This document shows positions 52,530 to 60,310 of a stretch of DNA of 64,000 bases, in pieces. The DNA lies in the NCBI RefSeq assembly GCF_001499965.1, contig NZ_LQIT01000004.1, positions 97,132-161,131 of the forward strand, written 5' to 3'. This DNA comes from Mycobacterium sp. GA-2829. Lineage in GTDB: Bacteria > Actinomycetota > Actinomycetes > Mycobacteriales > Mycobacteriaceae. The translations under genes and the position numbers were made by a program. The number at the start of each line of letters is the position of its first letter. Position 1 is the first letter of the stretch. Under the pieces are notes generated by a model that worked only from the letters and a program-made list of their open reading frames with translations, ran no database searches and was not told the origin of the DNA.

Positions 52530-54239
52530 TCAGAGGTTCGCCTCGGGGCACGCTCGAGGTTGCGCGCAATCAGTTTCGCCGTGCCGACCCTCCGGCACAT
52601 TCAACCGTCGCGCCAGGTCCGGCCCACCCACCTCACGGATGAAGTCCGGATCACCGCACACGACGAGCTGATCGCGCGCCCGGGACAACCCGACATAGAG
52701 CCGTTCCCGCGAGCGTTCGAACTTGCCCTCCTCGTTGACCACCAGGACCACACACCGGCGCTCGAGGCCCTTGAACCCGAGCACGTGCCCGTAGAACACC
52801 TGATCGGCATCCCAGAACGAATCCCAGTACGCTTTGTGCCCTTCCTTCTGCCGCTCCGCCTGTTCCGGATGGCGGCTACCCGTCGTGAGCAACGCGAGAT
52901 CCTCGGGCCGCCAACCCTGTTCGAGCAGCGCGTCGATCTGGTCATCACCGGCATCCAGCGCGTCCGCACGGTCACACGCCACGAACGTGACCGCCGGGCC
53001 CTCCCCGCCGAGGAACCGCATCGGGTGGTCCACCAGCGGTTGGAACGCATTGGCGATCTGCCGCGTGTTGCGCAGATTGTGGTTGAGAATCAGCGGGACG
53101 AGCGGAACCGGCGGTGACCCAACACGATTGAACACCCGCTGCCCCTCGTCGCTGAACACATACAGCCCGCCCTCGACCGGATCCCGCAGCGCGGCGAGCA
53201 GCGGATCCCACCACGCGTCGGCGAAGTCCTGCGCCTCGTCGACAACGATCGAATCGAAGCGGTGCCCCGGCTCCAATCCCTCGGCGAGCGACGCCATCTG
53301 CAGCGGCAGATCGTGCTCCCAGAACTGCACCGTCTCCTCGGTGCGCAACGCCTCGTCGGGCCCCTCCGGCGCACCCCACCGCACCCCGAGCGCGTGGAAC
53401 TCCCCCACATACGCCGGCCGCTGCCGACGCGGCCACGTCTCGGCGATCCGCTCCAGATACGACGCCAGCCCGTGCGAATAGCAGACCAGCGCCACCCGCT
53501 CCCCGCGCTGCGCCAACCGGCGCGCCTGCTCCATGGCCAGGAACGTCTTCCCGCTGCCCGCTCCCCCGCGCACCTCCACGCGGTTCAGCAGGCGGATCGC
53601 GTCCAGCACGATCGCCTGGTGCTCGGTCAGCGCGTCGGCGGCGTCCTCGTTGGCCAGCGCGCGGGCCACGACGTCGCGCTGCGGCAGCCCGCGCCCCGAC
53701 AGCGCCGTGTTCAGCTGGTCGATTCCGTCCTTGGTGAGCAGCGGCCGGTCGAGCTCCTGACGCACCAGCACATACCGCAGCCGCTCGACCAGCTTCGGCA
53801 GCTCCGTGCGGTCGACGACCTTCCACCGCGGACAGTCCGGCAACCCGAAATCGTCGGGCAGCTCCACGTTGGGCAGCACGATGACGTGATCCCACCGCAG
53901 CCGGCCCTGCGTCCACCGCGGGTCCTTCTCGACGAAGTCGCGCAGCGCGTAGCAGGCCTCGCGCGCCTGGCGGACGGGTTCGATGGTGAACTGCCGTCCG
54001 CCGCGGATCTGCCGCCACCCGACGCCGTCGTGCCAGACCTCACCGCCCTTGACCTCGATGCACACGATGCCCGCGCCCTCGATGGCGACGACGAAGTCGA
54101 CCTCGTGGTCCTTGAGGTGGTCGGTGACGCGCTGGCCCGGCACGACGAGGTCGTTGGGCTCGAGCTGGTCGATCAGCGCCGCATAGGTGCTGCGTTCGGA
54201 ACTCTTGAGGCGGGGATGCTCGTCGGGCGTGATCGACAC
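52530..54239 (-). CDS. NERD nuclease-UvrD-like helicase
   Basis: A protein of 569 residues. The N-terminal part (to about 110) is a NERD nuclease-related domain with the PD-(D/E)xK-like residues Asp48 and Glu62-x-Lys64. After a linker, the SF1 helicase begins: Walker A GGAGSGKT (225-232), Walker B VVDEAQD, a later GFKGLERRCVVLVV block and VGLSRARDQLVV. It is smaller than UvrD and lacks its usual insertions. Nuclease-helicase fusions of this type are common in phage-defence stretches, which fits the neighbouring toxin-antitoxin modules, but a repair role is also possible. GTG 54239 follows GGGGGAGG. Confidence 0.9.
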   Translation of the reverse strand: MSITPDEHPRLKSSERSTYAALIDQLEPNDLVVPGQRVTDHLKDHEVDFVVAIEGAGIVCIEVKGGEVWHDGVGWRQIRGGRQFTIEPVRQAREACYALRDFVEKDPRWTQGRLRWDHVIVLPNVELPDDFGLPDCPRWKVVDRTELPKLVERLRYVLVRQELDRPLLTKDGIDQLNTALSGRGLPQRDVVARALANEDAADALTEHQAIVLDAIRLLNRVEVRGGAGSGKTFLAMEQARRLAQRGERVALVCYSHGLASYLERIAETWPRRQRPAYVGEFHALGVRWGAPEGPDEALRTEETVQFWEHDLPLQMASLAEGLEPGHRFDSIVVDEAQDFADAWWDPLLAALRDPVEGGLYVFSDEGQRVFNRVGSPPVPLVPLILNHNLRNTRQIANAFQPLVDHPMRFLGGEGPAVTFVACDRADALDAGDDQIDALLEQGWRPEDLALLTTGSRHPEQAERQKEGHKAYWDSFWDADQVFYGHVLGFKGLERRCVVLVVNEEGKFERSRERLYVGLSRARDQLVVCGDPDFIREVGGPDLARRLNVPEGRHGETDCAQPRACPEANL

Positions 54240-54289
54240 AGGCCTCCCCCTCGCGCGGTTTCGCTGTGGATGCTAGGCGAGCACCTGCG

Positions 54290-55225
54290 CTATTCGTCGG
54301 CCATCGCGTAGACGCGTCCGCGGGACGGCAGCTCGATGTCGTGCTCGTCGTAGGCGCGCAGGATCTCGCGGCGCAGTCGACGCTGCACCGACCACTGCGC
54401 GTTCGGGCGGGTCTTGATCGTCATCCGCAGCGTCAACAGGTCCGGGGACAGCTCCTGCACACCGAGCATGTCGGGTTCGCCGAGCACCTTGGCCTTGAGC
54501 GCCGGATCCTCAAGGGCCTCCTCGGCCGCCTCGACGGCCACCTTCTCGGCCTTGGGGACGTCGGCGGTCAGCGCGACGGGCATCTCGATGCGGGCGACGG
54601 CGTAGTCCTGACTCATGTTGCCGACGCGGGCGATCTCGCCGTTGCGGACGTACCAGAGGGTGCCGTCGATGTCGCGGACCGTGGTGACGCGCAGGCCGAC
54701 GCTCTCCACCTCGCCGACGGCTTCGCCGAGGTCGACGGTGTCCCCGACGCCGTACTGGTCCTCGAGCAGCATGAACACTCCGGTGACGAAATCGCGGACC
54801 AGGTTCTGCGCACCGAAGCCGATGGCGAGACCGACGACGCCGGCCGAGGCGATGAACGGGGCGATGTTCACGCCGAGCACGTTCAGGATCGCCAGCACGA
54901 CCCAGATGAGCATGACGATGGACACGGTCGATTTCAGTACCGAGCCGATGGTCTGGGCGCGCTGCTGCCGGCGTTCGGCGGTCTTGGCGGCCACGCCTGA
55001 CGGCGCGCGATCACGCAGGTGGCGGAGCAGCGGCGGCTTCTTGGACTCGACGGTCGTGTCGTGGGATTTGCCTCGCCGCCCGGTGACGGCACGGTCGATC
55101 ATCCGGTGGAGCAGGTAGCGGACGATCAGCGCGACGACGACGTAGGCGACAACCCGGATGGGGACTTCGATCAGCCAGTGTTTGTTGGTTTCTGTCCATT
55201 CGAAAGCGAGGTTGTGAACATCCAT
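54290..55225 (-). CDS. Small-conductance mechanosensitive channel (MscS family)
   Basis: A channel of 311 residues: two or three N-terminal helices (VPIRVVAYVVVALIVRYLL, SIVMLIWVVLAILNVLGV), then the pore-lining TM3 with alternating Ala/Gly (GVVGLAIGFGAQNLVRDF), and the beta and alpha-beta cytoplasmic vestibule. It releases solutes under hypoosmotic stress. ATG 55225 has GAGGG upstream. It is divergent from the OPT transporter. Confidence 0.9.
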   Translation of the reverse strand: MDVHNLAFEWTETNKHWLIEVPIRVVAYVVVALIVRYLLHRMIDRAVTGRRGKSHDTTVESKKPPLLRHLRDRAPSGVAAKTAERRQQRAQTIGSVLKSTVSIVMLIWVVLAILNVLGVNIAPFIASAGVVGLAIGFGAQNLVRDFVTGVFMLLEDQYGVGDTVDLGEAVGEVESVGLRVTTVRDIDGTLWYVRNGEIARVGNMSQDYAVARIEMPVALTADVPKAEKVAVEAAEEALEDPALKAKVLGEPDMLGVQELSPDLLTLRMTIKTRPNAQWSVQRRLRREILRAYDEHDIELPSRGRVYAMADE

Positions 55226-55387
55226 GATCACGCCCTCATACCCACAAAGCCCGTTGCCTATTGAGCAACACGGTCGCGACAGCGAAACACCGCGGTCCGG
55301 GCGCGGACTTCCAGGTTGGAGGCATAGCGTGTAGTGCCGGATGGCCGCGCGACCCGCCGGCCCGGTGCGCGACCGAGAGGAAGCCGA

Positions 55388-57361
55388 GTGACCGTCGACA
55401 CGCCCGCCACGCCCACGCTGCGGGAACTGACCGTCCGGGGAATCCTGCTCGGCGGGGTGATCACGCTGGTGTTCACCGCCGCCAACGTCTACCTGGGTCT
55501 GAAGGTCGGATTGACGTTTGCGACAGCGATCCCGGCCGCGGTGATCTCAATGGCGATCCTGCGCAACTTCGCCAACCACTCCATCGTCGAGAACAACATC
55601 GTGCAGACGGTGGCGTCGGCGGCGGGCACGCTGTCGGCGATCATCTTCGTGCTGCCCGGCCTGATCATGATCGGCTACTGGACGGGCTTCCCGTACTGGA
55701 TCACGGTCGCGGTGTGCGCGGTCGGCGGCATCCTCGGCGTGATGTATTCGATCCCGCTGCGTCGGGCGCTGGTGACCGGGTCGGATCTGCCCTATCCCGA
55801 GGGCGTGGCGGCCGCCGAGGTGCTCAAGGTCGGCGAGCGCACCGAGGGCGCCGCCGACAACCGCATCGGCCTGCGGATCATCACGCTCGGGGCGCTGGTG
55901 TCGGCCGGGTTCGCGCTGCTGGCCAACCTCAAGGTGCTGGCGAATTCGATCTCGACGTATTTCCGGGTGGGCGCGGGCGGCTCGATGTTCGGGGCCAGCC
56001 TGTCGCTGGCGTTGATCGGCGTGGGTCACCTGGTCGGGATGGCCGTCGGGTTCGCGATGCTCGTCGGAATGGTCATCTCGATCGGGATCATCCTGCCGAT
56101 CCGCACCATCGGGGACTTCGCCTCAGGCGAGGCCGTTTCCGACGTCGTCTCCACCGCGTTCGCCAGCGAGGTGCGGTTCGTCGGCGCCGGGGCGATCGCG
56201 GTGGGCGCGGTGTGGACGCTGCTGAAGATCCTGCGCCCGATCGTCAAGGGCATCACCGACGCGCTGAAGTCGGCCCGCGACCGGCGGCAGGGGCAGCTGG
56301 TCGACATCACCCAGCGCGACATCCCGTTCCCCATCGTGGTGGCGACGATCGTGGTGATGCTGCTGCCGATTGCGGTGCTGCTGTGGGACTTCAGCCGCGG
56401 CACGGTGCTGCAGGGCAGTTCGGCGGGGATCATCGTGGCGAGCCTGGTGTTCGTGTTCGTCATCGGGTTGGTGATCGCGGCGGTGTGCGGGTACATGGCC
56501 GGGCTGATCGGGTCGTCGAACAGCCCGATCTCCGGCGTGGGCATTCTGACGGTGCTGATCGCCGCGCTGCTGATCAAGCTCGTGTTCGGGCCGACGAACG
56601 ACGATCAGGCCACGGCGTTGGTGGCGTTCACGTTGTTCGCGGCGGCGATCACGTTCGGGGTGGCGACCATCTCGAATGACAATCTGCAGGACTTGAAGAC
56701 GGGTCAGCTGGTCGGGGCGACGCCGTGGAAACAGCAGGTGGCGTTGATCATTGGTGTGTTGTTCGGGTCGGCGATCATCCCGCCGGTGCTCGAGTTGATG
56801 CAGACGGCGTTCGGGTTCCTCGGCGCGCCCGGTGCGTCGGAGAACGCGTTGGCGGCGCCGCAGGCGGCGTTGATCTCGTCGCTGGCCAAGGGGGTGTTCG
56901 GCGGGTCGTTGGACTGGGGGCTGATCGGGCTGGGCGCCGCGATCGGTGTCGGAGTGGTCCTGGTCGACGAGGTCCTGCATCGCACCACACGGTTTGCGTT
57001 GCCGCCGTTGGCCGTTGGTATGGGCATGTACCTGCCGATGAGCCTGATCCTGGTGATCGCGGTGGGCGCGGTGATCGGGTATTTCTACAACCGGTGGGCG
57101 CAACGCAGCGGCGGGGATGTGGAGCGCAAGAAGCGGCTCGGGGTGCTGCTGGCGACCGGGCTGATCGTGGGTGAGAGCCTCTACGGCGTCATCTTCGCCG
57201 GGTTCGTCGCGGGGACCGGCAACGAGGACCCGTTCGCGATCTTCACCGGCAACGACGGGAACCTCGCGTCGATCATCGGGCTCGTCGGGTTCGCGGCGGT
57301 CATTTTCTGGATGTACAAGCGGACACAGACCATTTCGAGTCGGGACGTGGTGAAGGACTGA
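55388..57361 (+). CDS. OPT-family oligopeptide transporter
   Basis: A membrane protein of about 657 residues with some fourteen helices. It shows VYLGLKVGLTFATAIPAAVISMAIL, the family's N-terminal signature, and a later GSSNSPISGVGIL motif, both typical of the bacterial OPT family that takes up peptides or metal chelates. GTG 55388 follows AGAGGAAG. No binding protein is encoded nearby. Confidence 0.92.
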   Translation: MTVDTPATPTLRELTVRGILLGGVITLVFTAANVYLGLKVGLTFATAIPAAVISMAILRNFANHSIVENNIVQTVASAAGTLSAIIFVLPGLIMIGYWTGFPYWITVAVCAVGGILGVMYSIPLRRALVTGSDLPYPEGVAAAEVLKVGERTEGAADNRIGLRIITLGALVSAGFALLANLKVLANSISTYFRVGAGGSMFGASLSLALIGVGHLVGMAVGFAMLVGMVISIGIILPIRTIGDFASGEAVSDVVSTAFASEVRFVGAGAIAVGAVWTLLKILRPIVKGITDALKSARDRRQGQLVDITQRDIPFPIVVATIVVMLLPIAVLLWDFSRGTVLQGSSAGIIVASLVFVFVIGLVIAAVCGYMAGLIGSSNSPISGVGILTVLIAALLIKLVFGPTNDDQATALVAFTLFAAAITFGVATISNDNLQDLKTGQLVGATPWKQQVALIIGVLFGSAIIPPVLELMQTAFGFLGAPGASENALAAPQAALISSLAKGVFGGSLDWGLIGLGAAIGVGVVLVDEVLHRTTRFALPPLAVGMGMYLPMSLILVIAVGAVIGYFYNRWAQRSGGDVERKKRLGVLLATGLIVGESLYGVIFAGFVAGTGNEDPFAIFTGNDGNLASIIGLVGFAAVIFWMYKRTQTISSRDVVKD

Positions 57362-57362
57362 C

Positions 57363-57773
57363 TCAGACGATCGCCTCAGCCGACGGCCAGGCACGTGCCA
57401 ACCTCTGATCCGTGGTCAACAACTTCAGACCAGCGGTATCTGCCAACTCGACGTAAAGCGCATCGGCCAGTCGTAGCGTGTCGCGGCGCGCCCATGCTCC
57501 GACCACCAGCGGCGTGAGATCGTGCCGGGTCACCGGCGCGCGCCGGAGTTCGTCGAGCGCGGCATCGACCTGCGCGACGGTGAGCGCACCGCCGCGCTGC
57601 AGCCGTCCAAGCGCCGACAGCACCTCGGCATCGAAGTGGGCCGGCGCGTGCATCACCGTCCGCGCCAGCCGCTTTCGCACCGCCGAGTACCGATCGCCTG
57701 CGCGGGCGAGGAGGTCGACCATGGCACTCGCGTCGATGACCACCTGCTTCCGGGGCGCCGATGGCGCGCTCAT
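57363..57773 (-). CDS. VapC-type PIN-domain toxin
   Basis: A PIN-domain RNase of 136 residues. The four acidic metal ligands are visible: DASAMVD (first Asp), E of FDAEVL, the D of LADALY and the final D of TTDQRLA. It cleaves RNA when free of its antitoxin. It overlaps VapB by four bases, the antitoxin gene being upstream. Confidence 0.88.
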   Translation of the reverse strand: MSAPSAPRKQVVIDASAMVDLLARAGDRYSAVRKRLARTVMHAPAHFDAEVLSALGRLQRGGALTVAQVDAALDELRRAPVTRHDLTPLVVGAWARRDTLRLADALYVELADTAGLKLLTTDQRLARAWPSAEAIV

Positions 57774-57988
57774 GTCCCCAGTTCTTCGCGGGCGGCGTCG
57801 AGGGCGGCCAACACGTCGTCATGCCGCGCACCTGTGCTCCTGGCGTCCAAGCTCTCGAGCCACGTGTCGGTCGCGGCATACTCCAGTTCTGCGCGAATGG
57901 CGGCTTGCGTCAGCGCCGAGATGTTCAGTCCGCGCGCTCTGGCCTGCTCGGCTAAGTCATCGGGCACATACACGTTCAGCCGAGCCAT
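57770..57988 (-). CDS. VapB-type antitoxin
   Basis: A protein of 72 residues starting MARLNVYVPDDLAEQARARG, a ribbon-helix-helix DNA-binding part, with a C-terminal helix for toxin binding. It represses the pair. ACACAC/GTACACAC repeats lie at its start and just upstream (57990-58005) and may belong to the operator. Confidence 0.88.
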   Translation of the reverse strand: MARLNVYVPDDLAEQARARGLNISALTQAAIRAELEYAATDTWLESLDARSTGARHDDVLAALDAAREELGT

Positions 57989-58178
57989 ACACACAATGTA
58001 CACACATCTTCATTGGTCGGTCATTCCGCGCGGGTCACGCCGCGTAGCCGTTCCTACACACCAATTGCCGAATCCACCCTGCCGATGTTTGCCTCCCCAG
58101 GAGGACCGGCAACTTAACACTGGAAGCGCGACCGAACAGCGGCGATGAAGACTTGGCGGGCGACGCGGAAGGGCGACG

Positions 58179-59477
58179 ATGACGGACGGCGAGGTCACCA
58201 CACCAGCGGACGGGACGGACAACCTGCCCGCGACCGCCGAACCTGGCCCCGGCGAGGTGGTGGTGTCCACGCAGCCCGAAGGGCTCCTGGTCGGCGGTGA
58301 CCCCGAGGCCGTCGAGTCCTACCTGCAGCGACTCACCGAGAGCGCCGGGTACGCCGTCCAGGTCGTCGGGCTCGACAAGGCGTCCCTCGGCAATGCCACC
58401 GGCCTGGCCGCCAGTGCGGCGTCCATCCTCGGACAGTCCGCGAAATTCGTGCAGTTGCACCCCGACAGCGTCAAGGCGATCAACGCCGAGCGGCTCGTCC
58501 CCGGGACACACGGGTTCAACCGGATGATGACGCGCGGCCCGGACGGGAAGTTCCTTCGCCAACTGCAGTGGCGGGAGACCAACGTCAACCCGGCCAAGCT
58601 CATGTCGGCGCAGATGCTCGCCGTGCAGATCGCCCTCAAGACAGCGATCAGCGAGGTCGAGGACGCCGTCCAGCGCGTCGAGAACAAGGTCGAGGAAGTC
58701 CTGCGCCTCGCGCAGGCCACCCGCTCGGGTGATGTCCTCGGCGACCGCCTGTCGATCGACCGCATGGTCAATTACCTCGACACGCACGGGTCGTTCTCGG
58801 ACACCGACTGGGATTGGATCTCGAGTGTCGGGCCGGGCCTGAACCGGACGGTCGAGCAGTTGCGTCAGCACGCCCTCGCTACGCTCAAGACCTTCGACCC
58901 CTCCCGACCGATCCAGGACCGCGCCGAATTCGTCGTCAACGCGGTCGAGAACCAGCAGCTGGGCGAGACGCTGAGCCTGCTCGTCGTCGCCGAGGAGTCG
59001 CTGTTCCAGTGGCAGCGGCTGCGCATCGCGCGCGTGGAAGCTACTGAGCCGCAACACCTTCAGAAAGTGCTCGACGACGCGCGCGAGCTGCTCGCCCACC
59101 AGATGGCCGCCGACGGCGAGCTGTACCGGCGGGCGCAGACCGTGCTCGACGCCGTCGCGAGAACCGAGGCGATCGACGGGTTCCGCTTCTGGTCCGTCCA
59201 GGGCCTGACCCGCGACCTGCCCAAGCTGCGCGAGGATCTCGACCGCTTCGCCCACGCCCGTCGCGCGCAAGCCTTGGAATGGTCGGAGATCAACGCACCC
59301 ACCCCGAAGGAGGCCCTGCAGGCCGCCGCCGACAAGGCCTCCGTCGCGGCGACGCAGGCACTCGAAGCCGCCACCGAAGGCTACACCGCGGTCAGCAGCT
59401 TCCTGTCGAAAACGACGCGGGAGGGTTCGAAGTTGTTCGGCAAGAGGCGATCTCGCGACCGGGCGGACGAGGAGTAG
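58179..59477 (+). CDS. Hypothetical protein, possible defence-stretch component
   Basis: A protein of 432 residues. It has an acidic N-terminal part, then a long region without transmembrane segments (AVQIALKTAISEVEDAVQRVENKVEEVLRL is a predicted coiled coil) and a C-terminal helix ending SKLFGKRR. No catalytic motif is seen. It lies between VapBC and the RNase T2 gene. Its role cannot be named from sequence; membrane-associated defence or stress proteins of this size exist. Confidence 0.75.
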   Translation: MTDGEVTTPADGTDNLPATAEPGPGEVVVSTQPEGLLVGGDPEAVESYLQRLTESAGYAVQVVGLDKASLGNATGLAASAASILGQSAKFVQLHPDSVKAINAERLVPGTHGFNRMMTRGPDGKFLRQLQWRETNVNPAKLMSAQMLAVQIALKTAISEVEDAVQRVENKVEEVLRLAQATRSGDVLGDRLSIDRMVNYLDTHGSFSDTDWDWISSVGPGLNRTVEQLRQHALATLKTFDPSRPIQDRAEFVVNAVENQQLGETLSLLVVAEESLFQWQRLRIARVEATEPQHLQKVLDDARELLAHQMAADGELYRRAQTVLDAVARTEAIDGFRFWSVQGLTRDLPKLREDLDRFAHARRAQALEWSEINAPTPKEALQAAADKASVAATQALEAATEGYTAVSSFLSKTTREGSKLFGKRRSRDRADEE

Positions 59478-59484
59478 ACCGCCG

Positions 59485-60246
59485 TCACGGCACGCTGCCG
59501 TGCCGGCACTGCACCGGCATCGGCGGAGCGTCGCCGAGCAGCGTCCCCAGCGGCGCCAGCTCGCCGCCGTCGCGCAGGGCGACGACCGGCGGTAGCGACA
59601 GCCGCACCTCCACGATCACCGACCCCTCACCCGGCGCCGTCCGGCATCCGAACGCCACCCGCTCCCCCGCTCCCGTACCGAACGCCTCGTCGACGCGGTT
59701 GCGGAGAGCGCTCAACGTCACCCGGCCACCGGCCGCCTCCCGCAGCACCGGGTCGAGGACGGTGCGCGCCTCACCGGTCAGCGTCGCCGCATCGCCGAAG
59801 TAGGTGTCCGGCGCGACGCCCGCGCACGTGCCGTGGGTGTACCACTCGTGGTGCATCAGCGATGCGGTGTCAACGGTGGTCGAGCCCAGTTGGGCACGGA
59901 GGTCGTCAGACACCTGTACCGGTGGCAGCGCGGACTCGCGGTCGCGGAACTGTTGCGGCACACCGCAATACTGGCGGTCGCGCGGCTGCGGCCACAGACC
60001 GTGCAGGACCAGGGTCTGTCCCGCCCTGGTGACCTCGTCGGATTCGCACGCCGCGTTCTCCGGTTCGGCGGTGCAGAAGCTGGGCGCCCAGGTGAGCACC
60101 AGCCAGCTGGACGCGGCGTCGTCGGACACCAGCGCGGACGGATTCGGCGTCTTGTCGAGGGCGGTGATGCTGTAGGTGACGGCGGCGACGACGATCGCGG
60201 CCAGCGCCGCGGAAATCGACAATACGGCTACGTCGCCTCGCCGCAT
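59485..60246 (-). CDS. Secreted ribonuclease T2
   Basis: A protein of 253 residues. After an N-terminal hydrophobic anchor or signal segment (LSISAALAAIVVAAVTYSI) it carries both RNase T2 signatures: CAS I LHGLWPQ (His82) and CAS II HHEWYTHGTC (132-141, His133, Glu134, His138), with cysteines placed for disulfides. It cuts single-stranded RNA outside the cytoplasm. ATG 60246 is behind AAAGGG. RNase T2 is not a common mycobacterial gene, and it is divergent, by 64 bases, from the membrane protein-RT operon. Confidence 0.88.
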   Translation of the reverse strand: MRRGDVAVLSISAALAAIVVAAVTYSITALDKTPNPSALVSDDAASSWLVLTWAPSFCTAEPENAACESDEVTRAGQTLVLHGLWPQPRDRQYCGVPQQFRDRESALPPVQVSDDLRAQLGSTTVDTASLMHHEWYTHGTCAGVAPDTYFGDAATLTGEARTVLDPVLREAAGGRVTLSALRNRVDEAFGTGAGERVAFGCRTAPGEGSVIVEVRLSLPPVVALRDGGELAPLGTLLGDAPPMPVQCRHGSVP

Positions 60247-60310
60247 GGTGCACCCTTTCACCAGGGAGAGCAGCCATCACCGCGCTGCACGGCAACAGCG
60301 TCTCACAACG

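Noticed and set aside
57989..58178. Gap between VapB and the 432-residue gene as a gene or ncRNA
   Set aside because: No start with ribosome site, no clear hairpin; only short ACACAC repeats near the VapB start were seen.
58035..59270. Minus-strand frame opposite the 432-residue gene
   Set aside because: Shadow of the plus-strand gene, without a ribosome site and with atypical composition.
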